Of a DNA stretch of 64,000 nt, positions 45,131-56,000 are shown one piece after another. A model generated the notes under the pieces. That model ran no database searches, was not told where the DNA came from, and saw only the letters and a list, made by a program, of their open reading frames with translations. Source of the DNA: Ypsolopha sequella. Lineage: Eukaryota > Arthropoda > Insecta > Lepidoptera > Ypsolophidae. The translations under genes and the position numbers were made by a program. How positions within the stretch are numbered: position 1 is the stretch's first letter; the number at the start of each line of letters is the position of its first letter. The DNA lies in assembly GCA_934047225.1 (NCBI GenBank), contig OW203997.1, forward strand, positions 11,162,417 through 11,226,416, read 5' to 3'.

Positions 45131-46387
45131 TGGAACCTTTGAAACGTAAAGTCACATTCTCAAATTCAAAAGTCACAATCATAATGTTTAGGTATTTCTA
45201 ATACTTTTTTAGTTACCGTGACAAGTTTTAGTGGAAAGGAGTAGTTAACAAGAATGCTATCAATTCGTAAACGATCGCTACTCGACAAAGAGGCACAAAT
45301 GGAAGGAACGTTAATTCTCCTACTTTTCTAATAAAACCCCAGCGGCACTGTAATTTCGTATAAAAGAGGAGAAAAGATGGTAAAGTCCTTGATTCAGTGT
45401 CAATGTGCAATATTAGTATACGATTACGATAACGCCAAAATATTATGTCGACTAATTCAACTAATAAAAGCCAAACACGTCTCGCTCCTCTCTATTGGAC
45501 TAACTAAAGCGAAAGGATTTCACGAGGCAAGGGTTTGGTTATTTATTTTGAAACAATACCTACTTTCATCTATTCCACCTAGCGCCATCCATGTCCAATA
45601 TACAAAAAAAAAATTAGCATATACTACGGGCCGATTCAATACTACGTATAAAGATGAATAACTTTTAAATTTAGTAAGCTATGATAATAAATAAAAATAC
45701 TTTTTTCTACTAACTTTATGAAAAAGTTCCATTTAATACTCGAAATTAGTTTTGAAAATCGAGCTTTCCAGGCCCCGTTGCGGAATAACTATCAGGTCAG
45801 TTTGAAATATCGTATTGAAATTTCATTTATTGCAAAATTAGGTTCTTTTTGACGTTTGTCTTCATTTTTTGACGTCCTTATTTTGTCTTTAGAATCGAAA
45901 TTCCCTGCGTTCCGATTCACGACGTAGTCGATTATATCGCGTCTGACCCTAATGATACTGGCCCTAAATAAAAGTCGCCGGCCGAAGCCTGAAAAAAAAA
46001 AAGGTGAAAACCGCGTTGTGCCTTGCAAAGTCATAAAATACATTAAATTTGAAAGGAAAAATTAAATATTTAAATACATCAGGTAGAAGAAAAAGTATCG
46101 TTCGCAACCAGTAAAAAATGGGTTTTGTTACCCTCGGAATGTAAGTTTTCGATTTCGAAGCTAGCTTCATTCCTCGGGTAAGAAAATCCGCCATTTTATA
46201 CTCGTCATGAAATATACTATTCCGATCATCTGGCATTTCTTTTGTATTATTTAAGTTGAAATTTTTACTGCATGTAAAATTGTATTGTATTTATATGTTA
46301 GTCAACAATATGTGTACCTATCAGTCGTAACGTTATTGGTACCAATTTTTCCTAGTTTTTCCCCAATAAAAAATAAATAAATATGTA
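45131..46387. other. No gene recognised
   Basis: A 94-codon frame at 45,377-45,661 and minus frames at 45,792-46,236 have no recognisable family and no convincing splice or start context. Confidence 0.4.
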
Positions 46388-46560
46388 CAGCGGCTCTACC
46401 GCGTAATTCTCATTTGTATCAACTTCAAGCAAATGCATGCGAAATTCAACGCGTGCAAAAGAGATGGCATGTTAGGTGGGCGTCGTCGCACGCACGTCAA
46501 ATTTCAATCTCAAGTTGATGTTGATGAAAATGAGAATTATGCGGTAGACCCGCAGGTTGT
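46388..46560. mobile_element. Foldback element, about 170 bp
   Basis: CGGCTCTACCGCGTAATTCT with CATTTGTATCAACTT pairs with AAGTTGATGTTGATGAAAATG and AGAATTATGCGGTAGACCCG. The centre GAAATTCAACGCGTGCAAAA also occurs at 2912-2931. Confidence 0.7.
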
Positions 46561-46907
46561 GAGGCACTGAATCAGGGATTTCATTTGTCCCCGAATCAAT
46601 AGCAACTAATTGCGGATTTTATTAGCAATGTGTTAATATGTATTAAGGCCACGTAAATACTTTGTGATTTTATCTATCCATATAATACTGTTAAGGAAAT
46701 TATTCATGTTGTGTTGTCGCACCTGAATAACAATGAATATAAAATCAATTCTGATAATTTTTTCAAATTGTTTGGGAATCCATAGATTTAACCGCTCGAT
46801 ATAACATGTTTTGTCTATCCCTCTTGAGGTAGATCAATAGAGTGAGAGATAGCACTGTATCACACGCTATCGAGCTCGATATGGTTTGCTATGCTAGCCT
46901 AGCTGAT
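46561..46907. other. No gene recognised
   Basis: AT-rich spacer with no shared repeats seen. Confidence 0.4.
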
Positions 46908-47375
46908 ATACGGTAGCTCAGACAATAGAACGTTCGCTTCTCAATCTTGAGACCCAGGTTCGATCTACCGGCGGGCATGTACAGTGGAGACCACATCAAG
47001 CTATACACTTGCAGTACGACATTAGCCCCTACAGAGAAGAATATAAGATAGGTACAAAGTCCAATGTGTCTTACTTGATGCGGTCTCCACTGTACCAATG
47101 TGTTTTTTGGAATTTATGTGCATAGTATTTATATTACCTAATACTTACCACTTGCTGAACGGTGAGAGAAAGCGTCATGAGGAAACCTGCATGCCCTGAA
47201 AAGCATGTACATATTTTATGCGATGGGGCTCACCACCCATCACGTTGGGACGTAATCATCGTCGGTGAAACGCGGGTGTACCGAGTGAGGACTATGACTT
47301 GCATTTCACAGTTCACACTCGGGAACACCTTAACACCCCTCGGGGATTCATGTCGTGACGATGTATACATATACA
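46908..47375 (+). repeat. tRNA-derived SINE interrupted by a MITE
   Basis: A box ACGGTAGCTCAGACAATAG, B box CAGGTTCGATCTACCGG, and body landmarks CCCATCACGTTGGGACGTAA, CGTCGGTGAAACGC and TCATGTCGTGACGATGTATA. A 115-bp TA-flanked MITE sits just after GGGCATG. The same SINE at 11,337-11,608 lacks it. Confidence 0.85.
46980..47094. mobile_element. TA-flanked MITE, 115 bp, copy 2, inside a SINE
   Basis: It has the same termini as copy 1 (CAGTGGAGACC...GGTCTCCACTG) with TA at each side. Removing it with one TA leaves GGGCATGTACCAATGTG, which aligns with GGGCATGAACCAATGTG in the uninterrupted SINE. Confidence 0.9.
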
Positions 47376-47420
47376 CTTAAGAAAATACTTAACAGAATAA
47401 CATTCTATTGTTCATAACAT

Positions 47421-47691
47421 TATACAACGTGTAACAGAAAGGTGTAACAATATTTGAAGAGCTGCTTCAGTTAATGATATAGAACAACATTTATTATGGA
47501 GCAAACATTGAAATCTCAAAAAAAAAAATCTCCCCTTTCATACATTTTGGCCGAGCGGCATTGCATTTTTCTATGAAACAGTTGATTTTTTTTTCGAGAT
47601 ACATGGTTTGTTCCATCGTAAAAGTTGTTCTTTACCATTGACTGAATAAGCTCTTCAAATATGGTTTAACCTTTCTGTTACACGTTGTATA
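47421..47691. mobile_element. Foldback MITE, family 1 copy b
   Basis: TATACAACGTGTAACAGAAA and its complement TTTCTGTTACACGTTGTATA bound this copy. The interior GGCCGAGCGGCATTGCATTT matches 3310-3330. The ends are better preserved than in copy a. Confidence 0.85.
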
Positions 47692-48124
47692 TTTAATTGG
47701 AAATATTAAAAACACATAATTATTATTGAAAACAGACAATGGCTGCAAAACCTCAAATGAGACCCATCACAAGAAAGTTCACGTACTTACTTAAACAATG
47801 CCCCAGTAGCACAAAGAAAAATGCCATTAGTTAGTCTCATACTTGGTAGTTGGTACATTATAATGACATGTGCTGAGTGCTATTGTTTAATCAGCTTTCT
47901 GTAACATGTTCCAACTTAGCCTATTATTAATGGCAGATTTATCTAAAAGAAAGGAATCAAACATAAAAAAGAAATATTTTGCTCAGACTGACGACACGAC
48001 GAGTTTATTATTTTGTGAGGAGTCGAATTTATCATCCAACCGCGTAGTTCATCCACTATCACGTTTTTGGTGTTTTTATAAGTACTGTGTTACGATTGTT
48101 TATATAATATTGTATATATATATT
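47692..48124. other. No gene recognised
   Basis: AT-rich spacer. A 94-codon frame (47,906-48,190) runs into the next repeat and is not supported. Confidence 0.4.
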
Positions 48125-48291
48125 GCCCATACTCACACACGCTGGGCAGGCGGGTTGGTGAGCGCGGTGCCGGAACCCTCGCACCAGTGACGCCGCTGCC
48201 CATCACCAGTCTGTTCCGTATAAGGCCCGGCTATTAGGGATGGATATACCGCCATCCATCGGTCCCAGGAATGGTGGGCCTCCTGGTTTTT

Positions 48292-49445
48292 AACCGACTT
48301 CAAAAAGGAGGCGGTTCTCAATTCGACTGTATGTTTTTTTTTATTTTTTTTTTATTTATTTTTTTTGGCGTTGTTACTCCATAACTCTGTCATTTCCCAA
48401 CCGATTTGAACAATTCTTTTTTTGTTTGAAAGAGTATACTTCCAGGTAGGTCCCATTTTGGGTTTCGTCATGATCTGATGAAGGTCTTCAGAGATAGGCA
48501 GTGGAACTCCTCAGAAAATGACAGCATATCTCTCAAAATTGAGGCAATCGCTATGTACTTGGGTGCTAATTACAAGGTATTACTTGAAAATCGACATTCT
48601 TCCACCTGACCTTCGATCCTGGCTTCATCAACATATTCACCATAGAACTCTTCAACGGATCAGAGCACATAACTCGAGATTGCGGCAATCACTGCGTTAG
48701 GGTGCTGATTCAAGTGTATTACTTGGAGATTATCAGAATACCCACCTGACCTTCGATCCTGGCTTCATCACCATAGAAGTCCTCAACGGATGACAGCACA
48801 TAACTTTAGATTGCGGCAACCAGTTTGTGTTAGGGTGCTCATTGCAGGGCATTGCTGAAAATTGCCAGTGTACCCACCTGAATCTCGATCTTGGCTTCAT
48901 CACCGTAGAACTCTTCAACGGATGACCATAACTTGAGATTGCGGTAATCATGTTGTGTTAGGGTGCTGATAGCAGGAAGCTACTCAAACATGGCTACTTA
49001 TACTCACTTGAACTTCGTTTCATATTAACACCACGTTTGCAAGAACTACCTATACCTCACAATTTAACCCAGCAACACTAAAAAATGTGAAATAAAATAA
49101 ACTTTTAACAAAAAAATAGCAACCGACTTCAATAGTAACAGCAGTCATTCACTAAAAAGCTAATAATAATTCTATAAAGACCGATGGTACCGAAGCAACA
49201 CTTTTGCCGACTTCTTTCTTCCTGAAACATTATGTTATCTAGAAGTCGGCGTATTTCCTACGATATAGCAACATAGAAACCAATATAAGAACGCCGACTT
49301 CTAGATAACATAACGTTTCAGGAAGAAAGAAGTCGGCAAAAGTGTTGCTTCGGTACCATCGGTCTTTATAGAATTATTATTAGCTTTTTAGTGAATGACT
49401 GCTGTTACTATTGAAGTCGGTTGCTATTTTTTTGTTAAAAGTTTA
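48292..49445 (+). mobile_element. AACCGACTTC element, inserted
   Basis: The left terminus is AACCGACTTCAAAAAGGAGG followed by GGTTCTCAATTCGACTG, a repeat start I know from Lepidoptera. AACCGACTTCAA recurs inverted at the right side (TTGAAGTCGGTT at 49,421-49,432), giving short inverted ends. The body has four diverged tandem units, then a near-perfect hairpin. No transposase is present. No clear target duplication, because the target is a T run. Confidence 0.75.
48545..49010 (+). repeat. Four-unit tandem repeat inside the inserted element
   Basis: Units of about 120-126 bp share GGGTGCTxATT, CCACCTGACCTTCGATCCTG, GCTTCATCACCATAGAA, TCTTCAACGGAT and GAGATTGCGGCAATCA. Later units diverge progressively. 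Confidence 0.75.
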
Positions 49446-49447
49446 TT
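49096..49447. repeat. Near-perfect inverted repeat, 157-bp arms
   Basis: 49,096-49,252 and 49,291-49,447 are complementary with a single mismatch that I could find (CCTGAAACATTATG against CCTGAAACGTTATG), around a 38-bp loop. The outer parts contain AATAAACTTTTAAC and AACCGACTTCAA. Such identity implies recent origin or gene conversion. Confidence 0.9.
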
Positions 49448-49562
49448 GCCTGTGAGATGTCCTCTTACTCTCCCCCGAATCACTTTGAGGGGGTCTCCAA
49501 GTAAGATGGTGGTACCTCCACAGTCGAGCCCGGCATCAGCTCTACCATCTATTTTTATATTT

Positions 49563-50797
49563 TTTAGAAATTACCGTTTTTAATTTTAAGAAGTGGTCTT
49601 GGGTTGGACCTCCAATGCGAATTAGTTATGCAGGGCTCATGTGTTGCCCTCAAGTCGTTTGATGAAATCTGAGTCCGAATGCTTACGTGTGTGCGGATTG
49701 GGGGGACGTCCGCTCTATTGTCTAGGGGGAATACCGGAGATGCCGACCCAGTTCAGTAGTGTTAGCGAACAAAGCTTAAACAGGCTTGTATTTGACTAAA
49801 TTCAAGTGGTTAACCCAGCGAGGATGTGGTGCAGAATCGCATACCGAGGACGAGGTCATTATGACCCTATATTTCATTTTCAATTGTTACATGTCTTTTG
49901 TTTTTTTCAGTGTAGGTTTATGCTTGAATATTTTAATAATATATTATTTTAGGGTTTACCATAAAAAAACACATTTTAGGGTAAATATTTTGGAGTTTTA
50001 TTTGTTTTACTAAATGCCTACAACATAATCAACCTCAACGTTTTAAGCTAAATCATGTATATTATAGGGTCATATTTACCTTTTTCTGCGTTTGCACGCA
50101 TGTAGCTCTTTTCTCAGTCACTGGCCAACTGAAGAACGGTGTGCGGCAGCTATCGAGACAACCAATAACATGCGACCACGTGACAAAAAACTGCATACTT
50201 TTGAAAATGAGCAGGGCAATATTGACCCCTTGTCATCTTCACCGGGTTAAGAAAATGGACGCAAGATGGCACTACAAGAAGGCGAGAGAGAGCGACACGT
50301 GGACCGAGCTGAACTGCCGAATGGACCATGTGGCTTGAGACATGAAGTGTTGTGACTGAACAAAGTGTCTAAATTAATGTTAATTAGTTAATAGATGAAA
50401 TGACTTTAAAAGCAGATGGATTATATGGGACAGGTAGACAAAGGTTTTATATATTTTTTGCCTTCATGACATACTTTTCACCTGTCTTGTATTTTTATCT
50501 CTTTATTCAATTAAAGTATATAGGCTTATGTAAAAACATTTAGTTGTTTGTAACTAATATTATGACAAAAAAGACATGATCTTGCTAAGTTTCTTGCCAT
50601 TTTTCTTAGCAAGACTAATTGAATGGGCTGGGTTAGGCATTGCATTTATTTATAATATCATTTATTCCTTATTTGTATATTTTTTTATTTTAATCAAGTG
50701 TATTTTTTATAAAATGCAAGTAAATCTCACCTTTATTATTTCCTCGTGTATTTCCCCATATTATTATTTATTGTATAAAACTATTACCCCTAGACAT
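49563..50797. other. No gene recognised
   Basis: 49,590-49,860 is GC-richer (GGGGGGACGTCCGCTC; GAGGACGAGGTCATTATGAC) and looks like a repeat fragment. A 65-codon frame at 50,141-50,338 has no recognisable domain. Confidence 0.4.
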
Positions 50798-51062
50798 ATA
50801 AGGTCTTTCAATTTAAAATGAAAGTAATTTAGGAGGTGATTCAGTATCGTTAATACATCACATTCCACTGCAGAGCACTTTGTTTTGAGCGAACTTTTTT
50901 TTCACTTTTCAGTACAAAATTGTCCGATCAGCTGACTCAGTTTGTATGGACAAGTGAAGAAAAAGTTCGCGCAAAAAAAAGTACTTTGCAGTGGAATGTG
51001 ATGTATTAACGATACTGAATCACCTCCTGAATTACTTTCCGTTAAAATTGAAAGATCTTGTA
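50798..51062. mobile_element. Foldback element, about 265 bp
   Basis: TATAAGGTCTTTCAATTT pairs with AAATTGAAAGATCTTGTATA. Next pairs are AGGAGGTGATTCAGTATCGT with ACGATACTGAATCACCTCCT, and CATCACATTCCACTGCA with TGCAGTGGAATGTGATG. The loop is about 40 bp. Arms are highly complementary. Confidence 0.85.
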
Positions 51063-51129
51063 TATTATTGAACTATATTACATTAAAGCCGACCTATAAT
51101 AAGTGTATCTGATATACCTACACTACATA

Positions 51130-51445
51130 ATCGTAGTTTATGCTACAAGGGCGCAAAGGAATAAATTACGAGGACGATTTAAAACACGAGCGTAATTTTG
51201 TGAACTTTAAATTGTAATTGGCTCAAAAGGACTGTATCCAGAGCCGTTAAACAGTGAAAAAAAAGTATGACATTTATGGTATACAAGAAAGGCTGCAGAT
51301 TAGCCAACCATTGCAAACAAATTAAAAAAATAATAATATTAAAGCCCTAGGGCAAAATAATCGACTTGCTGTTCGGTTTTGATGCATAAAAAGTGGGCCT
51401 TTACGAGCACATGCATTGAAAATAAATATATTTCATTTCATTTCA
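51130..51445 (+). repeat. Retroposon 3' region with (TTTCA)n tail
   Basis: It is the inverted relative of 43,605-44,005 and ends AATAAATATATTTCATTTCA then TTTCATT, so transcription of the source element was probably in the plus direction here. No coding motif. Confidence 0.65.
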
Positions 51446-51890
51446 TTCCTATAAAGTGCAGTTAGTAGGTATTGAAGAATAATTTACAGTTAAATGGAAT
51501 AAAACGTGTCACAGTATTAAGTGCCTGTTGGACTTTTATTAGTCGGGTATCCATCCCTAGCGATCAACGTCAACGAGCGATAGTGATCCACCCGCGTAGG
51601 CGTTGTCGAAAGCCGCTATAAGTGATGAGACAACATTGAAACAGGAAATCGTGTGAATACGAGTATGTACATAGACAATCGAGACATGAGCGTGCTTGCA
51701 ACTCCAGAGGGCCTACTCCGGAGTGATCGAATCGATCGAATGTCGTTCGGTCGTATATCCATATCTATCACATTTTCTATGCGTGCGTCAGAGATGGACG
51801 TATGTTTGAACGATAAACGATCGACCGAACCTTTACGGAAGTGCCAGGCCAGGTTTGGTATTGAAGAAATATTATTTGCACCGATTCGAC
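51446..51890. other. No gene; CGAT-rich stretch
   Basis: 51,540-51,860 is relatively CpG-rich with many CGAT words (TGATCGAATCGATCGAATG at 51,723-51,741). Frames are open on both strands, which weakens a coding reading. A regulatory role is possible but unsupported. Confidence 0.3.
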
Positions 51891-51960
51891 TTATCGAATA
51901 TATCGATATAATATCGATATATATTATCGATGTTATATCGATATATATTATTGATCTCTT
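51891..51960. repeat. Cluster of TATCGATA palindromes
   Basis: Three exact TATCGATA words and one near match (TATCGATG) occur within about 50 bp of AT-rich sequence. The octamer equals the insect DRE/DREF core; local duplication could equally explain it. Confidence 0.4.
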
Positions 51961-52029
51961 AACCAGCACTACAGTTTACACAGTAGACTTACAGTTTTTC
52001 GGAAATCTTCCCGGTTTTTATTTTAGGCC

Positions 52030-52340
52030 CCCAGACCTGCAATTTTTAGGATTCCGTACCCAAAGTGTAACCAACGCGACCCTATTACTAGACTCCACTG
52101 TCCGTCTCTTCGTCTGTCACCAGGCTGGATCCCATGAACCGTGATAGTTAGACAGTTGAAATTTTCACAGATGATGTATTTTTGTTGCCGCTATAAAAGC
52201 AAATACTAAAAAACAGAATAAAATGAATATTTAAGGGGGCTCTCAAACAACAGACATGTTTTTTTTGCCGTTTTTATAGATAATGGTACGGAACCCTTCG
52301 TGCGCGAGTCCGACTAGCACTTGGCCGGTTTTTTATTCAA
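52030..52340 (+). repeat. GTTCCGTA repeat, complete copy
   Basis: It starts TTTTTAGGATTCCGTACCCA, includes CTCCACTGTCCGTCTCTTCG, ATGAACCGTGATAGTTAGAC and GAAATTTTCACAGATGATGT, and ends TACGGAACCCTTCGTGCGCG, AGTCCGACTAGCACTTGGCC, GGTTTTTT. This is the clearest copy in the window. Confidence 0.85.
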
Positions 52341-52684
52341 AGATGCTAGCGCATTCTATTTTATTCGCTGCGCAGTCCGTACACTACAGATTCAGCTTCA
52401 GCAAAACCTACCAGTACCGTATACTGCGATCATATGTTACACCTAAATTAGGTAACCTACCTATATGATATAATATATTTGATTTACTTTCAAGTTAATT
52501 TTGTTAATCTGAGTTAAAGTTCGAGTATTATAAAACTTTTTTGTTCATAATTCCTTCTCCATAAGTTTTGTTTTTTATTAAAAATTCTCTACGATATAAT
52601 TGGCAACCCTTTATCGGCGTATTTTTGGAGAACATTACAACAAAAGAAGCACATGCTCGTGATTAGTAACAAAAGGCACGTGCC

Positions 52685-52688
52685 ATCC
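52685..52688. repeat. Target duplication ATCC, left
   Basis: ATCC immediately precedes the left LTR and recurs immediately after the right LTR. Confidence 0.8.
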
Positions 52689-53031
52689 TGTTGGGGTGTC
52701 AGTGCCCGCTGTTCCTAGATGTTCTGGACGGGAGTTCTGACGGGATAGCTCGAGTAAAATAAACGGAGTGTAATTTTAGGTGCTGTATTTTAAGGACAAT
52801 AGTGTCGCGTGCGTGTATGTACAAGATCGCAGAGAGAAGAGAATGACTAAACATAAAAATGAATGATTGAATGAATGAAGGCTGATTGAATGAATGAAGA
52901 CAGATAGAATGATTGATTGAATTATTGAATGAATGAATGAATATAAATTAAACGCGCGCACTTATAAATTAGTCTAAAGCCGCACGGCGGCCGGTACCCG
53001 TCACGCACCGGCTTGAAGATTGTCTCCAACA
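52689..53031 (-). repeat. BEL/Pao 3' LTR
   Basis: In the element's orientation it begins TGTTGGAGACAATCTTC and ends ACACCCCAACA. It contains TTTATAAG (possible TATA box) and an ATTCATTC-rich stretch. It is identical to the other LTR by inspection. The short GGGAGC purine tract just before it is a poor polypurine tract. Confidence 0.92.
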
Positions 53032-53056
53032 AGCTCCCAGGGTTGAAGTGTTAAGT

Positions 53057-56000
53057 TCAAGAAGTTGGGAGGGGGCAGATGTTGTTGAATGCCCTTTGTA
53101 TGACACCCTTTTTTGTAGATATGTCTACTATTCTAGTGATGCCATCAGATCCCGGATGAATACCAACAATTCTTCCGAGAGGCCAAAGAAGTGGGGGCTG
53201 GTTCCGATCTCGAATTAGACATAACATCCCTTCCTTCAGCTGGTCTCCTGTAGAGCGATGCCATTTCGCCTTTCTCTGAAGTAGAGAGATATACTCATTA
53301 TAAAATCGGTTCCAGAAGTGTTGTCGGAGTTTTTCTACCCTCTCGAACCTTTGCAGGCGACTGATATTCACGTCAGTGATCTGTGGATGAGGAACAGACA
53401 TTAATGATCGTCCTATAAGAAAGTGAGATGGGGTAAGGGCTGTGAAGTCGGATGGGTCTGAAGATAACGGAGTGAGAGGTCTGGAATTTAGTATAGCTTC
53501 TATTTGCGCTAAACAAGTAGACAGTTCTTCGTACGTCAAATGGGCTAATGAAAGTATGCGCCTCAAGTGATGCTTGACAGATCTGACAGCTCGTTCCCAT
53601 AATCCCCCCATATGAGGTGTAAATGATGTCAAAAGGTTAAATTTAATCCCTTCATTGACCAAAGAAGAGGCTATTTCGGAAGAAGAGTCTTCCATAAGTC
53701 TTTGGAGCTCGTTAGAAGCTCCAACAAAAGACGTTCCTCTATCGCAGAAAATATTTTGTGGCTTCCCGCGACGAGATATGAAGCGGTAGAGAGCAGCAAG
53801 AAAAGCTTCCTTGGTGAGGTCTGTGACGAGTTTTATGTGAACCGCTTTAACTGCAAGGCAAACAAAAATAGCAATATAAGATTTGGTTAATTTAGCACCA
53901 CGACCTTTTCTATCGGCTATCAAGACTGGCCCGGCGTAGTCGACTGAAGAGTCAAGGAACGGGAACTCTAAGTGTACTCGAGGATTCGGTAAATTACCCA
54001 TGATCGGTTGAATTGGCGTTGCCTTGAACCTACAGCATCGGACACACGATTTGACAGTATTTTTAGATAAGTTTCTACCACCTAATGGCCAGTAAGTTTG
54101 TCTGATATTAGCTAAAAGTAATTGAGGGCCTGCGTGAAAGAGCCTTTTATGGTGCAATATGAAAATAAGTTTAGTGACGTGATGTTTTGCACAAAGCATT
54201 ATTGGGTGCTTTACATCATAGCTATAGTATGAATTATTGAGTCGCCCCCCTACACGGATTACTTTATTTTCATCCATAAATGGGGAGAATGCAAGAAGTC
54301 TATTTTTGCTGGGTAATGGTTTACCAGATTCGAGTAGAGAGTACTCTAAGGGGAACATTTCTTTTTGTGCTAAACGCATGACAACTATCTGTGCAGATTG
54401 TAACTCTGAAACAGAAATAGGACCTTTAATGGTTTGTCTACGACAAATACCAATAAAGCGCAATATTATTGCAAAGGTTCTGACAAGAAATGAAAAAACT
54501 GATATTTTATGTATGAGCTCTAGTAAGTTGTTTTGACAACTGGTAGTAGCAAGAACAATTTCTGGGAGAGATTTATCATTCAGAGAGTTATTATTTGGCA
54601 TTTTTGGCCAGAATTCGGTTGGTTGCTGTAGGAACGAAGGACCGAACCACCAAAGCGAGGACTTGCCGATTTCATCGGCACTCACCCCACGAGAAACTAG
54701 GTCTGCCGGGTTTTCTTTCGACGGCACGTAGTTCCACTTGTGACCACTGGTACTCTCCTGTATCTCGTTTACTCTATTACGTACAAATTGTTTAAGTTGG
54801 TTTTGTGAATAAGACAACCACCCTAAAACGATAGTAGAGTCGCACCAAAAATAGCAATGGTCAAATTTTATTGTCAATGCATTAACTACCTTTTTATAGA
54901 GTCTTGTGCCCAGGAGCGCCCCGCATAACTCAAGACGAGGGATCGTGATGGGTTTGATCGGCACTACCTTATTCTTAGAAACTAAAAGGCGAACACCAAC
55001 CGTCCCATCCGTGCTTACACACCTTACGTAGACCACACCAGCGTACGCTAAATTTGAAGAATCTACGAAAGCATGTAATTCTAAAGATAATGGTTTATCT
55101 AAGAGTACCCAACGTGGAATATGAATAGTGTTGAGTTTGCTTAAAGTTTCGGAAAATGAAAGCCAAAGCTTTTTAATCGAAAGAGGTACTTCTCTAATGA
55201 AGTCTGTATAGCTCTTTTTGAAGGCAGGATCGCGTTCGAAACGACGTTCTAAAGATAGGAAACGTAATTTTGCCATTTGGTAAGAATCACCTAATATTTC
55301 AGGGGACTCCTTTAAAGGCATTGTCACTATGAAACGACCATCTTTATCACGAATTGTATTGGCTTTAAAGCTATCCTCACAAGTTCGTTCCTCCTTTGAC
55401 AGGCTATGAAGAGGTGACACTGCATCAAGTTCCCAGAATCGAGACAAATCTGGTACGTCGGTAGTGTTTTGAACGAAATGACAGATGGTATTAGTATTAG
55501 GTTTTAACTGAGGCATGGACCCTGTCACCAACCAGCCAAACTTGGATTCATGTAATTTTGGTAGATTTTTTCCTAGATTTATAGAAGACGATCCTAGGAC
55601 GCTCCAAAATATCTCTGCTCCGACTAAGATGTCTACTGATGAAGGTATGTTAAATGAGGGGTCCGCTAAGCATAACCCAGCTGGGATAGGGATTTTTCGT
55701 ACATCGATGTAAGTCGTAGGTAACGCTTGTGTAATCTCAGCAAGAATGTAACAGCTGATGCTCACCTTGAAGTCACCGTTAGATGATACGATAGTAAGGT
55801 CACAAGACTGATTGGTACTAGAACACTGACTGTCGATACCTGTCACAGTGGAACTCGTGTTTCGTCTCACCAAACCCAGTCTCCCGCAGAGGCGCTGTGT
55901 CACGAAATTTGCAGTGGAGCCATTGTCCAGGATTAGCCTGGCGGCATGCAGTCTGCCTTTATGATCCGCAACCTTCACCATAGCTGTGGATAAGAGAACA

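Larger units (their letters stand above)
48125..49562 (-). repeat. Interspersed repeat split by a 1.15-kb insertion
   Basis: 48,125-48,291 and 49,446-49,562 are the complement of 30,113-30,400 in two halves. The halves join at GGTTTTT | TTGCCTGTG; the uninterrupted copy has GGTTTTTTGCCTGTG (complement). Confidence 0.8.

Noticed and set aside
45377..45661. 94-codon frame as a gene
   Set aside because: No recognisable family, no splice or start context, and base composition like the flanks.
51616..52144. Frames of 117 and 163 codons on opposite strands
   Set aside because: Both run through the TATCGATA cluster (giving IDIISIYIID-type peptides) and into a known repeat. No family match.
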